From assembly GCA_020853755.1 (NCBI GenBank), contig JADYYG010000006.1, positions 1-46,290 of the forward strand: a DNA stretch of 46,290 bases, given 5' to 3'. Position numbers and translations under genes: made by a program. Source of the DNA: Dehalococcoidia bacterium (GTDB lineage: Bacteria > Chloroflexota > Dehalococcoidia > Tepidiformales > Tepidiformaceae). The stretch's first letter is position 1. Each line of letters starts with the position of its first letter. This document shows positions 17,671-25,147 of this stretch, piece by piece. Under the pieces are notes generated by a model. It worked only from the letters and a program-made list of their open reading frames with translations, made no database searches and was not told where the DNA came from.

Positions 17671-18612
17671 ATGTCCGCGCAGGTCTCGGTGATCATCCCT
17701 TCGTACAACCGGCGGAACCCGCTCGTGCGGCTGCTGGACTCGTTGGCTGAGCAGACATTGCCCGCGGCCGAGTTCGAGGTGTTCGTGGTGCTGGACGGAT
17801 CCAGCGACGATTCGGCGGCGGCGGTGCACGGGCGTGACTGGCCGTTCGCGCTGCAGGTGATTGAACAAGCGAACGCGGGCGCCGGAGCGGCGCGAAACGC
17901 CGGCGCCGCGCTCGCTGGGGGTGAGTTCCTTCTGTTCGTCGACGACGACGTTGTGCTTGCGCCAAGAGCCCTTGAGAGCCATCTCCAGGCGGCGCGAAGG
18001 TGCGAACGCAGCGCGTTCGTGGGGCACCTGAACACGGTTTGGCAGACGCGGAACCTGGAGCCTTTGAGCCACTCGCTCTGGTCACAGCTGGACCGGCTCG
18101 AGGATCTCCAGCGGATTCCGATCACATGGTGCTACAGCGGGAATCTCCTTGTTCCGCGATCGGTGTTCCACGAGGCCGGCGGGTTCAACGCCACGCTCCG
18201 CCGGATGGAAGACCTGGAACTTGGATTTCGCCTGGACAAGGCGGGCGTGGCCATCCGTTACTGTCGCGGAGCGGTGGGCACCCAACACTATGCAAAGTCC
18301 ACCGACGAGATCCTGGCAGATGCGGTGACAACCGGAAGGACGACCATCCTGGTGTTCCGGAGCGAACCGGAGTTCCTCCGGCGGGACGCGAACACCGGGA
18401 GGCGGCACAACTGGCTGACCCGGCACCTTGCTGAACTCGCGACGATTTTGCCGGTACCGAGGCGGGCTGCGTCGCTCGTGAGCGCGCTGCCGCTATGGCT
18501 TCCCGGGTGCCAATCAGTGCGAAAGGCGTTGTGGTTCCGGTGGTATCTGGTGGGGGCGAGACATGCGGCAGAGAGCCGTGCCGAGTTCCACGCCCTCTTG
18601 GCCCGCACCTGA
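17671..18612 (+). CDS. glycosyltransferase family 2
   Basis: A 313-residue GT-A fold nucleotide-sugar transferase: VSVIIPSYNRR at the N-terminus, VLDGSSDDS, NAGAGAARNAG, the metal-binding FVDDDV, and an acceptor-site MEDLELGFRL. It has no obvious transmembrane helix except a weakly hydrophobic stretch near residue 265. It probably adds a sugar to a surface glycan or lipid; donor and acceptor are unknown. Codon use differs from flanking genes: by hand about 17 of 23 Val codons are GTG and CGG dominates Arg, with several AGG/AGA, whereas sucD prefers GTC and CGC. The sucD-end repeats on both sides suggest acquisition. Confidence 0.88.
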   Translation: MSAQVSVIIPSYNRRNPLVRLLDSLAEQTLPAAEFEVFVVLDGSSDDSAAAVHGRDWPFALQVIEQANAGAGAARNAGAALAGGEFLLFVDDDVVLAPRALESHLQAARRCERSAFVGHLNTVWQTRNLEPLSHSLWSQLDRLEDLQRIPITWCYSGNLLVPRSVFHEAGGFNATLRRMEDLELGFRLDKAGVAIRYCRGAVGTQHYAKSTDEILADAVTTGRTTILVFRSEPEFLRRDANTGRRHNWLTRHLAELATILPVPRRAASLVSALPLWLPGCQSVRKALWFRWYLVGARHAAESRAEFHALLART

Positions 18613-18654
18613 ATGGAGCGCGCCCTCCAGGAACGCGGCCTCCTCAAGTAGGCC
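18613..18654 (+). repeat. right copy of the 42-bp direct repeat (displaced sucD 3' end)
   Basis: It begins on the base after the glycosyltransferase stop codon and still encodes a readable [12 protein letters not shown] followed by TAG, nearly identical to the sucD C-terminus. It is too short to be a gene by itself and reads as a remnant of a sucD 3' end. Confidence 0.9.
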
Positions 18655-18718
18655 GCCGGCATCCTGTAACCCAACCTTCTTACAGCATTCGCCACAAGCG
18701 GGGCACGAATTGTTACAC

Positions 18719-18737
18719 TCCGCCAATATTCGGCGGA
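18719..18737. promoter_or_regulatory. inverted repeat overlapping the tandem CoA-transferase start
   Basis: TCCGCC, a 7-nt AT-rich loop, then GGCGGA form a perfect 6-bp inverted repeat that ends on the first base of ATG 18737. TACACT at 18714-18719 is a plausible -10. It could be an operator or a small hairpin over the start. Confidence 0.3.
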
Positions 18738-21184
18738 TGCGGAGCATGCTCTCACCCTATCGGGTGCTCGACCTCACGACCAACACCTCGGCGCTGTGCG
18801 GCGCCATGCTCGCCGACCTGGGTGCGGATGTCATCGCCATCGAGCCTCCGGGCGGTTCGCCACTGCGCCACGCCGGGCCGTTCCGCCACGACATCCCTGA
18901 CGGCGAGCATTCGCTGACCTGGTGGGCGTACTCCCGCAACAAGCGCAGCATCGAACTCGACCTGACCTCTCCCGCGGGGAGGGAATCCTTCCTCGAACTC
19001 GTTCGCGGTGCCGACATCCTGGTCGAGTCCTTTGTACCCGGCTACCTGGACGGCCTCGGCCTCGGATATGCCGAGCTTTCCGCTGCCAATCCTGCGTTGA
19101 TCGTCACGTCGGTGACGCCCTTCGGGAGCACGGGGCCGAAGGCGAATTGGGCCGCCAGCGACCTCACCGCCTGGGCATCCTCTGGCTCTCATTTCCTGAC
19201 CGGCGACAACGACCGCGCTCCGGTGGCGCCGTCGGTGCCGCAGGCGTTTCTCCACGCAGGCGCCGAAGCCACGGTCGCGACGCTTGTCGCGCTCAGCGCC
19301 CGGCGCGAAACCGGCCACGGCCAGCACGTCGATGTTTCGGCCCAGGCGGCCTCGATGATGGCGACTCAGTCGGTCATCCTCTCGCCCGCATGGGGCGACC
19401 TTCCGCTCGGCCGTGTGGGCGGAGGCCTGAAGTTCGGGCCGCTCTTCCTCCGCTTCGTCTACCCGTGTATCGACGGTTATGTGAACATCACGCTGCTCTT
19501 CGGCAACGTCATCGGCCAGTTCACCCGCCGCCTCTTCGAATGGATGCACGAAGAGGGCTTCGTCGACGAAGCGACGCGCGACAAGGACTGGGTAGCCTAC
19601 GTCGAACTGCTGACGAGCGGCCGCGAACCGATCTCCGAGTTCCTCCGGGTCATGGCCGCCATCGAGCAGTTCACGCGCTCCCACACCAAGGCCGAACTGT
19701 TCCAGGGCACTTTCGACCGCCGCGTCCTCATCGTCCCCGTGAGCACGACAGCGGATATCCTGGCTTCGCCACAGTTACAGGCGCGCGAGTACTGGGAGCG
19801 CCTGGCCCACCCCGTGGCGAACGAACTGGCCACGTTCCCCGGCGCGTTCGCCAGGTTTAGCGCCACGCCGATCCAGTACCGGAGGCGCCCGCCCCTCACC
19901 GGCGAACATACAGCCGAGGTTCTCGCCGAGGAGTTGCCGCCGAAGCCGCGACCGCCAGGGGCGACCGCTGCAGCGCGGCTCCCCCTTGAGGGACTCCGCG
20001 TCTGCGATTTCTCCTGGGTGTACGCCGCTCCGGCTGCCACGCGGTCCCTCGCCGACTGGGGCGCAACGGTCGTGAAGGTCGAGAGCACGAAGTACCTCGA
20101 CGCCCTTCGCACCGGGCAGCCGTACAAGGACGGCGTGGTCGGCGCCGAGCGCTCTGCGAACTTCTGCAATGCGAACACCGGCAAGCTCGGCCTCACGCTC
20201 GATCTTTCGAAGCCGGAGGGCCGCGAGGTTGCCATCCGGCTGGCCAGCTGGGCCGACGTGGTCGTCGAGAACTTCTCGCCCAAGGCGATGCAAAACTGGG
20301 GGCTGGACTATGAGACCCTGCGAGCGCGCAACCCGGGCCTGATCATGGTCAGCACCTGCTTGAACGGCGGCACCGGTCCGCAGGCTGCGCTGGCCGGGTA
20401 CGGCACGATGGGCGCCGCGCTCTCGGGCTTCCACGACCTGACCGGCTGGCCGGACCGTCCGCCAGCGGGTCCGTTCCTCGCCTACACCGACTACGTGTCG
20501 CCGCGATTCATCGCCGCGAGCATCCTCGCCGCCGTCGACCACCGCGCGCGCACAGGGCAGGGGCAGTTCATCGACCTGTCCCAGGCCGAAGCCTCGCTCC
20601 ACTTCCTCGCGCCGGCGCTGCTCGACTACGCCGTGAACCAGCGGCTCCGCTCACGGATGGGAAACAGCAGCGAAGAAGCAGCGCCGCATGGGGTCTTCCG
20701 CTGCGCCGGCGACGACGCCTGGGTCGCTATCGCCGGCGAGACCGAGCTGCAGTGGCGCGCGCTCTGCGACGCCGTCGGCCACCCTGAATGGGCCAGTGAT
20801 GACCGCTTCTCGCTCTTCTCGCGCAGATACGCCCGCCGCGAAGAACTCGCCGCGCTGATCGAAGGCTGGACCTGTGAGCGCACCAGCGAGCAAGCCGAAG
20901 CGATCTTGCAGGCTGCCGGAGTCCCGGCCCACCGGGTCAGCACCTGCGAGGATGTTCTCGCCGACCCGCAACTCGCCGCCCGCGGGCACTTTGTCACGGT
21001 GGACCACCCGGTGGTGGGACCGGTCACCGTTGAGGGGCCGCGCTTCCGGCTCTCGCGGGACACAGCCGCGGGAATGAGCCCCGCGCCGACGCTCGGGCAG
21101 CATAATGACCTCGTACTCCGGGAAATCCTCGGTATGACCGACGACGAGATCGCCGAACTCGTGCTCACCGGGGCGCTCGATTAG
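18737..21184 (+). CDS. tandem class III CoA-transferase (two CaiB/BaiF domains)
   Basis: About 815 residues with two full CaiB-type domains in one chain: the first from MLSPYRVLDLT, the second from LPLEGLRVCDFSWVYAAP near residue 416. Class III CoA transferases form interlocked dimers and use an Asp nucleophile. The first domain keeps it (ASDLTAW, D142). The second has Gly at the equivalent place (AGYGTMGAALSG, G556), so probably only one half is catalytic. Starts at 18737 and 18746 are both possible; neither has good Shine-Dalgarno spacing. The acyl substrate is unknown; acyl-CoA racemase or hydratase partners occur elsewhere in the window. Confidence 0.85.
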   Translation: MRSMLSPYRVLDLTTNTSALCGAMLADLGADVIAIEPPGGSPLRHAGPFRHDIPDGEHSLTWWAYSRNKRSIELDLTSPAGRESFLELVRGADILVESFVPGYLDGLGLGYAELSAANPALIVTSVTPFGSTGPKANWAASDLTAWASSGSHFLTGDNDRAPVAPSVPQAFLHAGAEATVATLVALSARRETGHGQHVDVSAQAASMMATQSVILSPAWGDLPLGRVGGGLKFGPLFLRFVYPCIDGYVNITLLFGNVIGQFTRRLFEWMHEEGFVDEATRDKDWVAYVELLTSGREPISEFLRVMAAIEQFTRSHTKAELFQGTFDRRVLIVPVSTTADILASPQLQAREYWERLAHPVANELATFPGAFARFSATPIQYRRRPPLTGEHTAEVLAEELPPKPRPPGATAAARLPLEGLRVCDFSWVYAAPAATRSLADWGATVVKVESTKYLDALRTGQPYKDGVVGAERSANFCNANTGKLGLTLDLSKPEGREVAIRLASWADVVVENFSPKAMQNWGLDYETLRARNPGLIMVSTCLNGGTGPQAALAGYGTMGAALSGFHDLTGWPDRPPAGPFLAYTDYVSPRFIAASILAAVDHRARTGQGQFIDLSQAEASLHFLAPALLDYAVNQRLRSRMGNSSEEAAPHGVFRCAGDDAWVAIAGETELQWRALCDAVGHPEWASDDRFSLFSRRYARREELAALIEGWTCERTSEQAEAILQAAGVPAHRVSTCEDVLADPQLAARGHFVTVDHPVVGPVTVEGPRFRLSRDTAAGMSPAPTLGQHNDLVLREILGMTDDEIAELVLTGALD

Positions 21185-21210
21185 CTCGGTCCGACGCCAC
21201 GGAGGCACCT

Positions 21211-21495
21211 ATGGCCCGCAAGGTCCCGCGCAAGTTCTCGCTGCACTTCGGCAGCGGAGTCGTCGCTGAAGAGGCTACCTACCCCGGCGAGTTCCACGAA
21301 CCGACGATCCAATTGCTCGAGTTCACCGAAGGAGATGCCGCCGGTTCGGTGCTGCTGCGCTTCTGTTCGTACAGCCACCGGGGCGCGTTCATGCGCGAAC
21401 CGCTGCTCCTGAACGACACGGACATCGCGGCATTGCGCGAGGCCATCCGGGCGACACCGCGCATCCGCGACCTGCTGCGCCAGTTGGTCGAGTGA
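21211..21495 (+). CDS. conserved hypothetical protein, 94 aa
   Basis: A small soluble protein (MARKVPRKFSLHFGSG...) with a GGAGG at 21199-21203 and an ATG 7 nt later, 26 bp after the tandem CoA-transferase. It has a basic N-terminus, a predicted beta-rich middle and a helical C-terminus (ALREAIRATPRIRDLLRQLVE). I do not recognise a family. The good ribosome site and position support a real gene transcribed with the upstream CoA transferase. Confidence 0.65.
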   Translation: MARKVPRKFSLHFGSGVVAEEATYPGEFHEPTIQLLEFTEGDAAGSVLLRFCSYSHRGAFMREPLLLNDTDIAALREAIRATPRIRDLLRQLVE

Positions 21496-21502
21496 CCGCC
21501 GG

Positions 21503-21766
21503 TCAGCCGCCGGACATGGCGGGCATCACGTACACCTCGTCCGTTTCGACCACGCCAGTATCGAGGTTCGCGCGTTCCCCGTTGACGAAGATGACGATGT
21601 GCTTCCGGATCGACGGGTAGCCGTCGATCAGGCGGTCCCACATCCCGGGCCAGCGATCGTTGAGGCGGCTGAGCGTCGCCCCAACGGTATCGGCTTCAAT
21701 CTGGAGGTTCCGTTCGGCCCCGGGGAAAAGCCGGACAAGCGAATCGGGCAGGATGACGCGCGGCAT
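21503..21766 (-). CDS. MoaD/ThiS-family ubiquitin-like sulfur-carrier protein
   Basis: An 87-residue beta-grasp protein. It ends in MSGG, the C-terminal Gly-Gly that is adenylated and thiocarboxylated in MoaD, ThiS and archaeal SAMPs. DTVGATLSRLND and VNGERANLDTGVVETDEVYVMPA match the fold's core. Its ATG overlaps the stop of the upstream BNR-repeat gene (TGATG), so translation is coupled. No E1-like (MoeB/ThiF) or MoaE gene is nearby. It could serve molybdopterin or thiamin synthesis, or modify proteins; the tie to a BNR protein argues for a specialised role. Confidence 0.82.
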   Translation of the reverse strand: MPRVILPDSLVRLFPGAERNLQIEADTVGATLSRLNDRWPGMWDRLIDGYPSIRKHIVIFVNGERANLDTGVVETDEVYVMPAMSGG

Positions 21767-22839
21767 CAGGCCTCGACCACCGCCGCCTCGACGGACGAGA
21801 TGAGCGGGAAGTAGCTCGCCACTTCGGACCATGACTCCCCTTCGTCGGCGCTGGCGAAGAGGTGGCCAGTGCTGGTCCCCGCATAGAGGCCGGCCGGCGT
21901 CAGCGCGTCCGAGGTCATGGCCTGGCGGAGGATGCCGAAGTACGCCCCTTCCTGCGGCAACCCGTTGCGCAGCGGCCGCCACGAGGCGCCGTAGTCATCG
22001 GTGCGATACACGGCGGCGGCTGCATCGGGCATGAAGCGCCCGACGGAATCGCCGTTCAGCGGCGCGATGTAATACGTCCCTGCACGGTGCGGGTGCGCCA
22101 CCGCCGGGAAGCCGAAGCTCGACGGCAGCCCCGACTCCACACGCTCCCAGGTCGCTCCCCTGTCGCGCGAGAGATACATCCCCTGGTGGCTCTGCTGGAA
22201 GAGCACGTCCGGGTTCTTCCGGTCGAGTTCGAAGTGGTGGGCGCAGTTCGCGATCCCCTCAAACTCCATTGGGAAGTCCGCCTCAATCCCATTGTTTCGC
22301 GGCTCCCACGTCTCGCCCCCGTCTTCCGATTCGAATACGCCTCCGGTCGAGACCCCGACGTACAGGTGGTTGCCGTCTCTTGGGTCGACTTCGATGGTAT
22401 GCAATACGAGGCCGATGCCGCCCTCCTGCCAGTACGGGCGCGAGGGATGGTTCGTCAGCCCCTCGACATGCGTCCACGTCTCGCCGCCATCGGTGGACTT
22501 GAACAGCCCCGCCGGTTCGACCCCGGCATAGATCACGTCGCCCGCGGGCTTCACGAGCCAGGCTGAGACGATGGGATCCACGCCTTCCGCGTAGTTCAAT
22601 CCTTCGCTGGAGTGCGTCCAGGTCTGGCCCAAATCGGTGCTCTTCCAGACCGCCGGGCCGAACCAGGCGTTCCCGCCCGCCGCGAGGATAGCCCCGGTGG
22701 CCGGGTCGTACGCCGCGTGGTTGATCGGCCACGCATCGCAGAACGGGCCGCGGATGTTCCAGTCATCTCGTGACGGCGTGGATTCGGCGAGGAAGAGTCC
22801 CTTCTTGGTGCCGATGAGGAGCATCACTTTTTGTGCCAT
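21766..22839 (-). CDS. BNR/Asp-box repeat (sialidase-like, VPS10-type) beta-propeller protein
   Basis: 357 residues with repeated Asp-box motifs (STDLGQTWTH, STDGGETWTH, SEDGGETWEP, SRDRGATWER, TDDYGASWRP, SADEGESWSE), consistent with a six- or seven-bladed propeller. It lacks a signal peptide (MAQKVMLLIGTKKGLFLAE), so it is probably cytosolic despite annotation habits of glycosyl hydrolase or exo-alpha-sialidase. I see no sialidase catalytic RIP motif. The start is ATG 22839 with GGAGG 8 nt upstream. It is coupled to the MoaD/ThiS-like gene and divergent from an HxlR-type regulator. Confidence 0.82.
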   Translation of the reverse strand: MAQKVMLLIGTKKGLFLAESTPSRDDWNIRGPFCDAWPINHAAYDPATGAILAAGGNAWFGPAVWKSTDLGQTWTHSSEGLNYAEGVDPIVSAWLVKPAGDVIYAGVEPAGLFKSTDGGETWTHVEGLTNHPSRPYWQEGGIGLVLHTIEVDPRDGNHLYVGVSTGGVFESEDGGETWEPRNNGIEADFPMEFEGIANCAHHFELDRKNPDVLFQQSHQGMYLSRDRGATWERVESGLPSSFGFPAVAHPHRAGTYYIAPLNGDSVGRFMPDAAAAVYRTDDYGASWRPLRNGLPQEGAYFGILRQAMTSDALTPAGLYAGTSTGHLFASADEGESWSEVASYFPLISSVEAAVVEA

Positions 22840-23003
22840 TGATTTGCCTCCGAGGGCCGGGAGTGCCCGGCAGAACTCATGCCAGTGGCCTCGCGCGGAG
22901 CGGTGCGCACTTGCTCACACACCTCGCGCCGGGCCGATTCCTTCAGTTGCCGTACCGCCGCCGGGAGGCGACGATACGCGGGGTCGCGGCAGGTCAGCTG
23001 GAA

Positions 23004-23013
23004 AAGTATACTT
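23004..23013. promoter_or_regulatory. palindromic AAGTATACTT, candidate HxlR operator overlapping a -10
   Basis: A perfect 10-bp palindrome in the 204-bp divergent region. TATACT (23007-23012) inside it is a 5-of-6 match to the -10 consensus toward the regulator gene. Such a site would let the regulator repress its own gene and possibly the BNR-moaD unit. Confidence 0.45.
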
Positions 23014-23043
23014 GCTGTATTCGGTCGTCAAGGGGTAGCTGTC

Positions 23044-23610
23044 ATCTCTCTCGAACCGGCTATCCGCCTTTTTCACCATCGCTGGTCGGTGCCGATTCTC
23101 GCCACCCTGTACCAGAGCGGCCCTCTCACCTTCGCCGCCCTCAGCCAGCGCATGAAAGCGAGCCGGGACACGTTAGCAGACACCCTCGCGAACCTCGAAG
23201 CCAACGGTGTCATCGAGCGCCAGCCACTCGGCCGCCGAACCGTCTTCGCGCTCACCCCGCGCGGCGAGCGGGTGGGGGCGAATGCACTGCCAATGGCCCA
23301 GGTCGTCTCCAGCGCCGGAGCCCTGCACCTCGCGCTGAAAAAGTGGCCGATGCTCGTCCTCACCGCCCTCGGGCGGGGCGCAACCCGCTACAACGAAGCC
23401 AAGGCGGCGCTTCCCGGCGTCACCGCCCGTGCCCTCGCCCTCGCCCTCAAGGACCTCGATGCCGCCGGCCTCATCGAACGCACGATCGAAGCGGGCTACC
23501 CGCCGGCACCGATCTACCGGCTGTCAGAAGCAGGCCAGCAGTTCTTCCCGGCGCTCGACGCGCTCTGTTGCGCCGCCGTCCCCGCGCCCGGAGAGGAGTC
23601 CAAGACATAG
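23044..23610 (+). CDS. HxlR-family regulator with two winged-helix domains (non-standard start likely)
   Basis: The stop at 23608-23610 is certain. The frame encodes two HxlR-like winged helices in tandem: LEPAIRLFHHRWSVPILATL...ALTPRGERVG, then LHLALKKWPMLVLTALGRG...YRLSEAGQQFF. HxlR proteins normally have one domain and dimerise, so this could act as an internal dimer. Homology begins right after AAGGGG at 23030-23035, but no ATG, GTG or TTG lies there; ATC 23044 or GTC 23041 are the near-cognate options. Standard starts exist only at 22879, 22885 and 22903, which would add over 45 unrelated residues and read through the palindromic operator. Confidence 0.75.
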   Translation: MSLEPAIRLFHHRWSVPILATLYQSGPLTFAALSQRMKASRDTLADTLANLEANGVIERQPLGRRTVFALTPRGERVGANALPMAQVVSSAGALHLALKKWPMLVLTALGRGATRYNEAKAALPGVTARALALALKDLDAAGLIERTIEAGYPPAPIYRLSEAGQQFFPALDALCCAAVPAPGEESKT

Positions 23611-23717
23611 CGACGTCCTTCGGTTCAGATCGCCGCAACCGCTAAAGCAGGTGAGCAATTAGTTGTGTCACAATGGGAGTCCGCGCAGGCGCGAGAACCC
23701 TCCAGGACGGGCACGTC

Positions 23718-24545
23718 ATGGCAATCCAGGTCACCCTCCTCTCTCACACCGAGGACCCTCTGCGGTCGCTCTACATGGCCTTCCGCACCTGTTACAGCCA
23801 GCTCACGCCTCAGCGAGTGGCGAAGAAGATCGAAGAAGACAGCATCACGCGGGAGGAGATGACCAGCTTCATTGAAGAGCGCCTGAAGACTGGCCACGCC
23901 AGCCCGCTGGAGCAGGTTCACTACGAGTTCGGCATCTCCGGCGTCTCGCGCGCCTTCAGCCACCAGTTCGTCCGCCACCGCGTCGGCATCTCGTTCGAAC
24001 AGCAGAGCCAGCGCTACGTGACCTACAAGTCCGGCGAATTCCCCTACACCGTGCCCGAAACCGTTCGCAAGGCGGGCATGCAGGACCAGATGGACGAACT
24101 CTTCGACCGCGTGGGCGAACTGTACGAGGAGATGGTGGCCGCTGGCGTGCCCGCCGAGGACGCCCGCTTCCTGCTACCGAACGCCACCAACACGAACTTC
24201 AAGATCACGGTGAACTTCCAGAGCCTCCTCCACATCTGCGACCTGCGCCTCTGCACGCGCGCCCAGTGGGAGTTCCGGAAGGTTGCCGCGCTCATGCGCG
24301 CCGAGGTAATGAAGGTCACCCCGGAACTGGGCTGCTACCTCCAGCCAAAATGTGGCGAACACCGGCTCGGTTACTGCGACGAAAGCGAGAAAGACTGGGC
24401 CGCCTGCCCGATCGGCCGCATTCGCCCCCACAAGGACGTCCTCTTCCGCATCTATGATTCCTACCGCAAGGGCGAGATGCAGCCGCTCCGCGCCCAGGAC
24501 TGGGACGTGATCGAAGAGAAGGACCTGGTCGTTCCCGGCGAATGA
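23718..24545 (+). CDS. thyX: flavin-dependent thymidylate synthase ThyX
   Basis: 275 residues. Makes dTMP from dUMP using methylene-THF and FAD/NADPH, replacing ThyA. The ThyX signature is clear: R86-H87-R88 followed by SFEQQSQRY (S97, R99, Y100), and the dUMP/FAD-contacting region LRLCTRAQWEFR. Residues ~205-235 carry four cysteines (CYLQPKCGEHRLGYC and AACP), seen in a long-form subset and possibly metal-binding. I choose ATG 23718, where family similarity starts; ATG 23673 is an upstream alternative. dut lies at 40703-41137. Confidence 0.95.
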   Translation: MAIQVTLLSHTEDPLRSLYMAFRTCYSQLTPQRVAKKIEEDSITREEMTSFIEERLKTGHASPLEQVHYEFGISGVSRAFSHQFVRHRVGISFEQQSQRYVTYKSGEFPYTVPETVRKAGMQDQMDELFDRVGELYEEMVAAGVPAEDARFLLPNATNTNFKITVNFQSLLHICDLRLCTRAQWEFRKVAALMRAEVMKVTPELGCYLQPKCGEHRLGYCDESEKDWAACPIGRIRPHKDVLFRIYDSYRKGEMQPLRAQDWDVIEEKDLVVPGE

Positions 24546-24757
24546 TGCGCCGCCCAATCCTTCCCCTGGGCAGTGCCGCGCCCTGGGTGCTGGCGCTCTG
24601 TGCCGCGCTGCTCGCGGTCATCGGGTGGTTCACCGGCAACCGGGAGATGGTGATTCTCGCGGGCATCGGAGTGCTCGCCTTCGTGGTCGGCTTTCCGCTG
24701 GCGCGCCTCCTCATCGGCAGCGACGGCAGCAGCGACCAGCCATCTGACCAGGACTGA
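24542..24757 (+). CDS. small two-helix membrane protein, 71 aa
   Basis: Its ATG overlaps the thyX stop (ATGATG), so it is translationally coupled. Two hydrophobic helices (PWVLALCAALLAVIGWF and MVILAGIGVLAFVVGFPLARLLIG) are joined by a short NREM turn and followed by a Ser/Asp-rich tail. There is no recognisable family and no function can be assigned. Confidence 0.65.
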   Translation: MMRRPILPLGSAAPWVLALCAALLAVIGWFTGNREMVILAGIGVLAFVVGFPLARLLIGSDGSSDQPSDQD

Positions 24758-24777
24758 GGCGCCCGGCCCGAGCTCCC

Positions 24778-25023
24778 TCAGCGCTGCGGCAGCAGCGGCG
24801 GCGCCGGCGCAACGGATTCGAATCCGCTGACAGCCGGCTGGTCGAACGGTGCATGCCCTTCGCCGCGCGGGCCCGCGCCTGCCATCGCCGCCGCAGCGAG
24901 CAGCACCAACCCAACGATTGCCGCCAGCGCGGCGGAAACGGCAACGCCGAGCCCAAAGTCCTTGGGCGTCCGGACTTGAAGCCCGACGCCCGCAGCGCGC
25001 CTCGGTTGCTGCAACACCGTCAT
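24778..25023 (-). CDS. small single-pass membrane protein, 81 aa
   Basis: From ATG 25023 the protein has a basic N-terminal ~30 residues, one transmembrane helix (GVAVSAALAAIVGLVLLAAAAMA) and a Pro-rich C-terminal tail ending in PPLLPQR. It converges with the small membrane protein encoded on the + strand. No family is recognised and no clear ribosome site was found; the hydrophobic helix between charged flanks supports coding. Confidence 0.5.
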   Translation of the reverse strand: MTVLQQPRRAAGVGLQVRTPKDFGLGVAVSAALAAIVGLVLLAAAAMAGAGPRGEGHAPFDQPAVSGFESVAPAPPLLPQR

Positions 25024-25135
25024 ACGTCCAAAGCTACCCGCCGTCTGTAAAGCCCCGCACCACCGGTGGCAACGCCACCGTTTCCCGGACGTAAAACGTG
25101 TGCGCGAGCGCCCCGTCATACCAGCGCCTCGCGGT

Positions 25136-25141
25136 TAGACT
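25136..25141 (+). promoter_or_regulatory. putative -10 box for the LolA-like gene (leaderless type)
   Basis: TAGACT with 6 nt to GTG 25148 and 3 nt to GTG 25145. No Shine-Dalgarno is present, so initiation on the 5' end of the transcript is likely. Confidence 0.35.
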
Positions 25142-25147
25142 GCGGTG

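Larger units (their letters stand above)
17624..18654 (+). mobile_element. putative one-gene islet inserted at the sucD 3' end
   Basis: The segment between the left repeat and the end of the right repeat carries one gene, a GT2 glycosyltransferase with codon use unlike its neighbours. A gene 3' end rebuilt on one side and displaced on the other, with synonymous differences, is how integrase-type elements sit in gene ends. No integrase is present, so this would be a decayed or passenger-only element. A partial sucD duplication later overwritten is an alternative. Confidence 0.4.

Noticed and set aside
18613..18651. 12-codon reading frame [12 protein letters not shown] as a small gene
   Set aside because: It duplicates the sucD C-terminus and has no ribosome site of its own; better explained as a repeat.
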